NCBI GenBank assembly: GCA_964516325.1 | Contig: CAZFAP010000128.1 | Coordinates: forward strand, 1-14,165 | Direction: 5' to 3' | DNA: 14,165 nucleotides | DNA from: CAZFAP01 sp964516325 | Lineage (GTDB): Bacteria > Auribacterota > JABMQX01 | Shown here: piece by piece, positions 14,148 to 14,165 of the stretch | How positions within the stretch are numbered: position 1 is the stretch's first letter | Layout: every line of letters starts with the position of its first letter | Notes under the pieces: generated by a model | Database searches by the model: none | The model's input: only the letters and a program-made list of their open reading frames with translations | Told to the model about the DNA's origin: nothing | Made by a program: the position numbers and the translations under genes

Positions 14148-14165
14148 CGCCCTTCTGCGATCACA

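Overview
The window looks like a GC-rich chromosome segment from an uncultured bacterium of the Planctomycetota or a similar lineage. I infer this from the gene types: a Tat-exported Gfo/Idh/MocA oxidoreductase, a BlaI plus M56-protease pair with a huge C-terminal extension, many small lipoproteins, and a B-box zinc-finger membrane protein. The intergenic 9-10 bp-period repeats (CTCTGCG-type and ATCCGCG-type) fit the same picture. No marker gene fixes the taxonomy.

Layout. Everything from 1 to 9003 that codes is on the minus strand. Reading in transcription direction from 9003 there is a small lipoprotein (8512-9003), a zinc-finger multi-pass membrane protein (7463-8329), a regulatory gap (7041-7462), a BlaI-type repressor (6633-7040), a 1618-residue M56 peptidase fusion overlapping it by 20 nt (1796-6652), a lipoprotein with a C-terminal thioredoxin domain (531-1466), and a lipoprotein whose 3' end runs off the left edge (1-427). 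A 641-nt non-coding gap (9004-9644) packed with hairpins and short-period repeats separates this block from plus-strand genes: a Tat-exported oxidoreductase (9645-10853) and a nitroreductase (10995-11504). A PaaK/CapK-type adenylating enzyme on the minus strand (11485-12858) meets the nitroreductase tail to tail with a 20-nt overlap. After a 394-nt divergent promoter region comes long-form hisG (13253-14122).

The centre of interest is the BlaI/M56 module. Its promoter (TTGACA, 18 bp, TATTTT) carries two similar dyads, TGCNG-N6-CTGCA, one over the -10 box and one just upstream of the -35 box, 43 bp apart. This is a plausible autoregulatory operator pair. The M56 partner has, in place of the beta-lactam-binding domain of BlaR1, an internal lipoprotein-signal-like segment, a beta-propeller, and two tandem copies of a roughly 445-residue cassette (carboxypeptidase-regulatory-like domain plus an STN-like end). 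This suggests an envelope-sensing, proteolysis-controlled regulator with an unknown signal. The other genes look like ordinary metabolism or uncharacterised envelope proteins; no phage, insertion sequence, CRISPR array, tRNA or rRNA was seen.
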